Below, one piece after another: positions 17,914-20,989 of a stretch of 20,989 nt of DNA (positions are counted from its first letter, which is position 1; each line of letters opens with the position of its first letter). The DNA comes from DTKY01 sp037440765 (GTDB lineage: Bacteria; Acidobacteriota; Terriglobia; Bryobacterales; Bryobacteraceae). The position numbers and the translations under genes were made by a program. Where the stretch lies: the NCBI GenBank assembly GCA_037440765.1, contig JBBITL010000076.1, positions 1-20,989 of the forward strand, given 5' to 3'. The notes beneath the pieces were generated by a model that did no database searches, was not told the DNA's origin, and saw only the letters and a program-made list of their open reading frames with translations.

Positions 17914-18465
17914 CTAGCCTGCGTGTGTGCTGATCCTTGGAACGGGCAGGATTTGATCCCCGTTCGAGGCGGCATCTTCAGCTTTCATGGGGGCGCAGAG
18001 ATGTTCCGGAACCAGCAGCTTGCGGACCGCGATCTCGTCGCAGCACTGTAGCTTCGGGCAGCGGAGGCAGTCCTTCCAGACTTTGGCGGGCAATGACTGG
18101 CGGTCGACCTCGACGTAGCCGAGCCGGGCGAAGAAGTCAGGGATGTAGGTGAAGGCGAAGACCGATTGCAGACCATGCGTGGTCGCCTCGGCCTCCAGCG
18201 CTTCCACAATGCGCTTGCCGATGCCCAGGTGCTGGTGCGACGGGTCCACCGCCAGCGAGCGCACCTCGCCGGTGAACGTGCCGTAGAAGTGCAGCGCGCC
18301 GCCGCCCGCCACCTGGCCGCCGTTCAGAGCCACCGTGAAGTCCCGGATGTTCTCGGCCAGCTCGAACTCCGTCCGGTGCAGCATGATGCCCTGGGAGGCG
18401 AAGCCGTTGATCAGGCCAACCAGCGGCCGGACGTCGGTGAGCAGCGCCTTGCGAACCTCAATCAC
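17914..18465 (-). CDS. argA: Short GNAT-type N-acetylglutamate synthase
   Basis: It would acetylate glutamate with acetyl-CoA, the first step of arginine synthesis. The 183 residues form a single GNAT domain without the kinase-like domain of E. coli ArgA. Family signatures seen are RKALLTDVRPLVGLINGFA, LAENIRDFTVA, GEVRSLAVDPSHQHLGIGKR (acetyl-CoA loop), FAFTYIPDFFARLGY, and a Cys-rich end DCLRCPKLQCCDEIA. The start is GTG with GGAGG 5 nt upstream, overlapping the argB end by 8 nt. Position after argC-argB supports the role. A general N-acetyltransferase is less likely. Confidence 0.88.
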   Translation of the reverse strand: MIEVRKALLTDVRPLVGLINGFASQGIMLHRTEFELAENIRDFTVALNGGQVAGGGALHFYGTFTGEVRSLAVDPSHQHLGIGKRIVEALEAEATTHGLQSVFAFTYIPDFFARLGYVEVDRQSLPAKVWKDCLRCPKLQCCDEIAVRKLLVPEHLCAPMKAEDAASNGDQILPVPRISTHAG

Positions 18466-19240
18466 CGCTCGCCTCCTTCACAATGCGGGTGCCCAGGGGC
18501 TCGCCGTCGAGCAGGCGCCCCAGGACGCCGGCCGCGGCGCCGGGCGCAATCGCTACCTGCGCGATGCCGTTCCGCAAGGCCTCGCCGGCCGAGACGAGCT
18601 TGGCCTGCATCCCGCCGGTGGCGACGCCGCCGCCGATCAGTTCCTCACTCTCCCGCAGGCTGATGACAGGGACGAGCCGCTTCGAGGCGTCGAGCACGCC
18701 CTCCACGTCGGTAAGGAAGATCAGCCGGTCCGCCCGGAAGCCCGAGGCGCACGCCACGGCCATCTGGTCGGCGTTCACGTTGAAGACGCGGCCCTGCCGG
18801 TCGCCTGCCACACAGGCCACCACAGGCAGGAATCCCGCGGCCGTCAGGCTGTCGAGAAGCTGAGGGTTGCAGCGCGCCGGCCGCCCTACCTGTCCGAGTT
18901 CCGGCCTCACGAGCTCGGCCTCAACCAGGCACGCGTCTATGCCGGAAACGCCCACCGCCCGCGCCCCGGCCGCTATCAGGGAGGCCACCAGTTGCTTGTT
19001 CACGCTGCCGGCGAAAACCTTCAGGACCGCGTCGATCGTCTCGGGCGTGGTCACGCGCAGGCCGCCGATGAACTGGCTTTCCACGCCGCGCTCGGCCAGG
19101 AACCTGGTCATCTGCCTGCCGCCGCCGTGTACCGCCACCAGTTGGTGGTCCCGCGCGGCTGCCGCCAGTTCCCCCGCCAGCCTCAGCCGGGTCTCCTCCG
19201 CGTCGAGCAGCGTACCGCCGAGCTTGACCAGCAGCCTCAC
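18458..19240 (-). CDS. argB: Acetylglutamate kinase
   Basis: ArgB phosphorylates N-acetylglutamate with ATP, the second step of arginine synthesis. The 260-residue amino acid kinase fold shows LLVKLGGTLLD (phosphate loop, K6), VHGGGRQMTRFL, GVSGIDACLVEAEL, NVNADQMAVACA and LIFLTDVEGVLD, then GGMQAKLVSAGEAL. It is the short form, without an extended N-terminal helix of the kind linked to arginine feedback, so it may be arginine-insensitive (inference). The start is GTG overlapping the argC stop as GTGA. Confidence 0.96.
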   Translation of the reverse strand: MRLLVKLGGTLLDAEETRLRLAGELAAAARDHQLVAVHGGGRQMTRFLAERGVESQFIGGLRVTTPETIDAVLKVFAGSVNKQLVASLIAAGARAVGVSGIDACLVEAELVRPELGQVGRPARCNPQLLDSLTAAGFLPVVACVAGDRQGRVFNVNADQMAVACASGFRADRLIFLTDVEGVLDASKRLVPVISLRESEELIGGGVATGGMQAKLVSAGEALRNGIAQVAIAPGAAAGVLGRLLDGEPLGTRIVKEASGD

Positions 19241-20244
19241 AGAAGGCCCTCGGTTTCGGGATACCCGAGCATCAGGTTCATGTTCTGGACCGCCTGCCCC
19301 GCGGCGCCCTTCACCAGGTTGTCAATGGCGCTGACCACCACCGCGCGCCGGGTGGCCGCGTCCACCTTCACGCCGATGTCGCAGCAGTTGGTGCGGACAA
19401 CCGCCCGCAGGTCCGGCATCTGGCCCGGGTCGTACAGACGGACGAACGGCTCGCCCCGGTACTGTCGCTCGTAGATCGCGACAAGGGATTCGGCATCGTA
19501 GCCGGGCATTACCCGGAAGTAGATGGCCTCGAGGATTCCGCGCTCCACCGGCAGCAGATGAGCCGTGAAGCTGAACTCGGCCTCCTCCAGGCCGGACGTC
19601 AACAGCACCTCCGGGACGTGGCGGTGATCCAGGATGGAGTAGGCCGAGAAGTTCCCCTCCACTTCGCAGAAGCTGGTCTTCAGCGTCGGCTTGCGGCCCG
19701 CCCCGCTCACGCCGCTCTTGGCGTCGCAGACGACGCCGGCGGAGCGGTCGATGGCCCCCGCCTCGATCAGCGGACGGAGGGCAAGGTTCACCGCCGTCGG
19801 GTAGCAGCCCGGATTGGCGAGCAGGGCGGCCGTCCGGACGGCTTCGCGGTTGAACTCGGGCAGGCCGTAGACGGCGCCGGCCAGCAGCGCGGCTTCGGTG
19901 TGCGGGGCTCCATACCAGCGGGCGTACCTCTCCGGGGTCCTCAGCCTGAAGGCCGCGCTGAGATCGACGACCCTGGCGCCGGCCTCCAGCAACCTAGGCG
20001 TCAGTTGCATGGAAACGTCCTGGTGGGTGGCCAGGAAGACCAGCGGGAGTCCTTCCCGCCGGACGGCCTCCGCCATGCCTTCGATCCGCTCGTGCCCCTT
20101 GTGGCCCCGGGGGCGAGGCGGGTCAGCGACGTCGGCCCGATCTTCGACCAGCATGCGCTCCACTCCCGGATGGCGCTCCAGGATCGCCACCAGTTCCGCT
20201 CCTCCGTACCCGAGATATCCGATCACTCCGACTCTGACGCCCAT
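19237..20244 (-). CDS. argC: N-acetyl-gamma-glutamyl-phosphate reductase
   Basis: ArgC reduces N-acetylglutamyl phosphate to the semialdehyde with NADPH. The 335 residues begin VRVGVIGYLGYGGAELVAIL, the dinucleotide-binding loop. The active-site cysteine is Cys147 in NPGCYPT and the catalytic His is H229 in HLLPVERGI. SAFRLR-like (AAFRLRTPERY) and KSGVSGAGRKP motifs are also present. It is the first gene of argC-argB-argA. ATG 20244 has no well-placed Shine-Dalgarno; the only GAGG lies 16 nt upstream inside the operator palindrome. Confidence 0.96.
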   Translation of the reverse strand: MGVRVGVIGYLGYGGAELVAILERHPGVERMLVEDRADVADPPRPRGHKGHERIEGMAEAVRREGLPLVFLATHQDVSMQLTPRLLEAGARVVDLSAAFRLRTPERYARWYGAPHTEAALLAGAVYGLPEFNREAVRTAALLANPGCYPTAVNLALRPLIEAGAIDRSAGVVCDAKSGVSGAGRKPTLKTSFCEVEGNFSAYSILDHRHVPEVLLTSGLEEAEFSFTAHLLPVERGILEAIYFRVMPGYDAESLVAIYERQYRGEPFVRLYDPGQMPDLRAVVRTNCCDIGVKVDAATRRAVVVSAIDNLVKGAAGQAVQNMNLMLGYPETEGLL

Positions 20245-20249
20245 GAGAC

Positions 20250-20275
20250 TATTTATTCATCCTCATGAATAAATA
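20250..20275. promoter_or_regulatory. Perfect 11-bp inverted repeat, probable arg operator
   Basis: TATTTATTCAT (20250-20260) and its exact complement ATGAATAAATA (20265-20275) flank CCTC. The arms contain TGAATAAA, which resembles ArgR/AhrC ARG-box half sites, although the two halves face in the opposite order to the classical TGAAT-N4-ATTCA box. It ends 5 bp before the argC start, is very AT-rich in a GC-rich genome and overlaps the candidate -10. Repressor binding here would block transcription. No argR gene is in the window. Confidence 0.6.
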
Positions 20276-20280
20276 TAGCA
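20272..20280 (-). promoter_or_regulatory. Candidate extended -10 promoter of argCBA
   Basis: On the minus strand TGCTATATT reads as an extended -10 (TGn plus TATATT, 5 of 6 to consensus). No good -35 is present, as is common for extended -10 promoters. Transcription would start near 20265, inside the palindrome, with a leader of about 20 nt. Confidence 0.45.
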
Positions 20281-20366
20281 CGGCATGGTGCTGGCTGTTC
20301 CACCCCGGTGGGGTCTTTGGGAGGCGCCGGACTGACGGCGCGGCCATTTCTGTGTGTCGGTCGGAG

Positions 20367-20372
20367 TATACT
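20367..20372 (+). promoter_or_regulatory. Candidate -10 of the small secreted protein gene
   Basis: TATACT lies 22 nt before the TTG start within the 10-bp palindrome GAGTATACTC. No -35 is convincing. The rest of the 149-bp divergent region holds the arg operator and a small ACCCC-GGT-GGGGT stem at 20302-20314. Confidence 0.3.
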
Positions 20373-20380
20373 CATCAGTC

Positions 20381-20387
20381 GGAGGAG
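20381..20387 (+). promoter_or_regulatory. Shine-Dalgarno site deciding a TTG start
   Basis: GGAGGAG lies 6 nt before TTG 20394. The upstream in-frame ATG at 20265 is inside the arg operator and would place 43 unlikely residues before the signal peptide. Confidence 0.65.
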
Positions 20388-20393
20388 TCTGCA

Positions 20394-20783
20394 TTGAAGA
20401 ACAATTTCGTGTGGCTGTGGTTGGCAATGTTGACGCTCTTGGCGGGCGGTGCCGCGGCGGCGGAAGTGGACGGCAGGTGGGCGGCGCAGGTGCCCGGGTT
20501 CCAGGGCGAGACGATCGAGATCACCTTCACGTTCAAGGCCGAGGGGACGAAACTGACTGGTACGATAGGCTCGCCGATGGGCGAGCGGCCGATCAGCGAA
20601 GGCAAGATCGGCGGTGAGGATCTCTCCTTCATCCTCGTGTTCGGCTCGCCGGACGGCGAGTTCAAAATGAAGATCGTCTACAAGGGCAAGCTCTCCGGCG
20701 ACACTATCAAAATGACCCAGAGCTTCGAGGGTGGGCCCGGCGATATGCCCCCGATCGAGTTCGTCGCCAAGCGCGTCAAGTAG
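20394..20783 (+). CDS. Small secreted protein of an acidobacterial-type family
   Basis: It encodes 129 residues from TTG 20394, chosen for the GGAGGAG site and because it makes a clean signal peptide (KNNFVWLWLAMLTLLAGGAA, cleaved near AAA-E). The mature ~107 residues read VDGRWAAQVPGFQGETIEIT, then FKAEGTKLTGTI, a segment around ISEGKIGGEDLSF, YKGKLSGDTIKM and a terminal FVAKRVK. The alternating pattern suggests an antiparallel beta barrel or sandwich. I know this pattern as a common uncharacterised secreted family in Acidobacteria, sometimes beside sugar-hydrolase domains. Function is unknown. It diverges from argC and converges on the esterase gene. Confidence 0.82.
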   Translation: MKNNFVWLWLAMLTLLAGGAAAAEVDGRWAAQVPGFQGETIEITFTFKAEGTKLTGTIGSPMGERPISEGKIGGEDLSFILVFGSPDGEFKMKIVYKGKLSGDTIKMTQSFEGGPGDMPPIEFVAKRVK

Positions 20784-20798
20784 CGCCCGACCGGGAAA

Positions 20799-20989
20799 TC
20801 AACGGGGCTGGGAAGCTCTGTACCAGGCGTCGAGGAACTCGTAACGGTCCCGGTGCGTCTCGGGAGCCGGGTGACTTGAAGCGTCCAGGTGCATCACCTG
20901 GCGTGTAGCGCTGAAGGCCGGCCACTTCGGGAGACCGGCGCCGTTGGGATCGCCCGTCTTCACGAAGTTGGCCCAGTAGGCGGCCATCG
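20799..20989 (-). CDS. Carboxylesterase (type B), C-terminal end, truncated by the window
   Basis: The visible 62-63 residues read YWANFVKTGDPNGAGLPKWP followed by AFSATRQVMHLDASSH and EFLDAWYRAS. This is the characteristic C-terminus of type B carboxylesterase/para-nitrobenzyl esterase proteins, alpha/beta hydrolases that are often exported. The catalytic Ser, Glu and His lie outside the window. The ATG at 20987 is an internal codon, not the start. Its stop lies 15 bp from the stop of the convergent small secreted gene. Confidence 0.85.
   Translation of the reverse strand, partial: MAAYWANFVKTGDPNGAGLPKWPAFSATRQVMHLDASSHPAPETHRDRYEFLDAWYRASQPR

Noticed and set aside
20265..20393. Upstream ATG start for the small secreted protein
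   Set aside because: It lies in the arg operator, lacks a ribosome site and would bury the signal peptide behind 43 residues; TTG 20394 has a strong site.

Overview
The window is GC-rich and densely coded, and most of its genes lie on the minus strand. It looks like chromosomal DNA of an acidobacterium, probably of the Bryobacterales/Solibacter type. That assignment is inference: it rests on high third-position GC, frequent GTG/TTG starts, a short GNAT-type N-acetylglutamate synthase, a hemX-hemA-hemC-hemD cluster and a small secreted family I associate with Acidobacteria. No rRNA, tRNA, CRISPR array, transposase or integrase was seen.

Layout. (1) 1-1193: remains of a secreted IPT/TIG plus M15-like peptidase gene, apparently broken by an in-frame amber codon and a frameshift, directly abutting the 3' end of carB. 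(2) 1194-5530: carA-carB, carbamoyl-phosphate synthase, with a TTG start for carA. (3) 5662-6090: an OsmC-like protein lacking both catalytic cysteines. (4) 6325-7335: an exported YCF48/BNR-type beta-propeller. (5) 7332-10097 (minus) and 10197-12252 (plus): a divergent pair of units. One side is a 921-residue protein with phage-tail-sheath-like modules, an inserted lectin-like jelly roll and a TIM-barrel-like C-terminus. The other is a 550-residue protein with a GNAT-like segment, followed 4 bp later by a bacteriohemerythrin. (6) 12249-15988: overlapping tetrapyrrole genes hemX-hemA-hemC-hemD. (7) 16124-17845: a NodB-type polysaccharide deacetylase and a molybdopterin-binding-domain protein. 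(8) 17914-20244: argC-argB-argA(GNAT), preceded by a perfect 11-bp inverted repeat overlapping an extended -10 promoter. (9) 20394-20783: a small secreted protein. (10) 20799-20989: the C-terminal end of a carboxylesterase that runs off the window.

The core is housekeeping. carAB makes carbamoyl phosphate for arginine and pyrimidines, argCBA covers the first steps of arginine synthesis, and the hem genes convert glutamyl-tRNA to uroporphyrinogen III. The least explained part is 7.3-12.3 kb, where a tail-sheath-like protein stands alone and diverges from a GNAT-like/hemerythrin unit. Other points worth checking are the cysteine-less OsmC protein, the arg operator palindrome and the relic next to carB.
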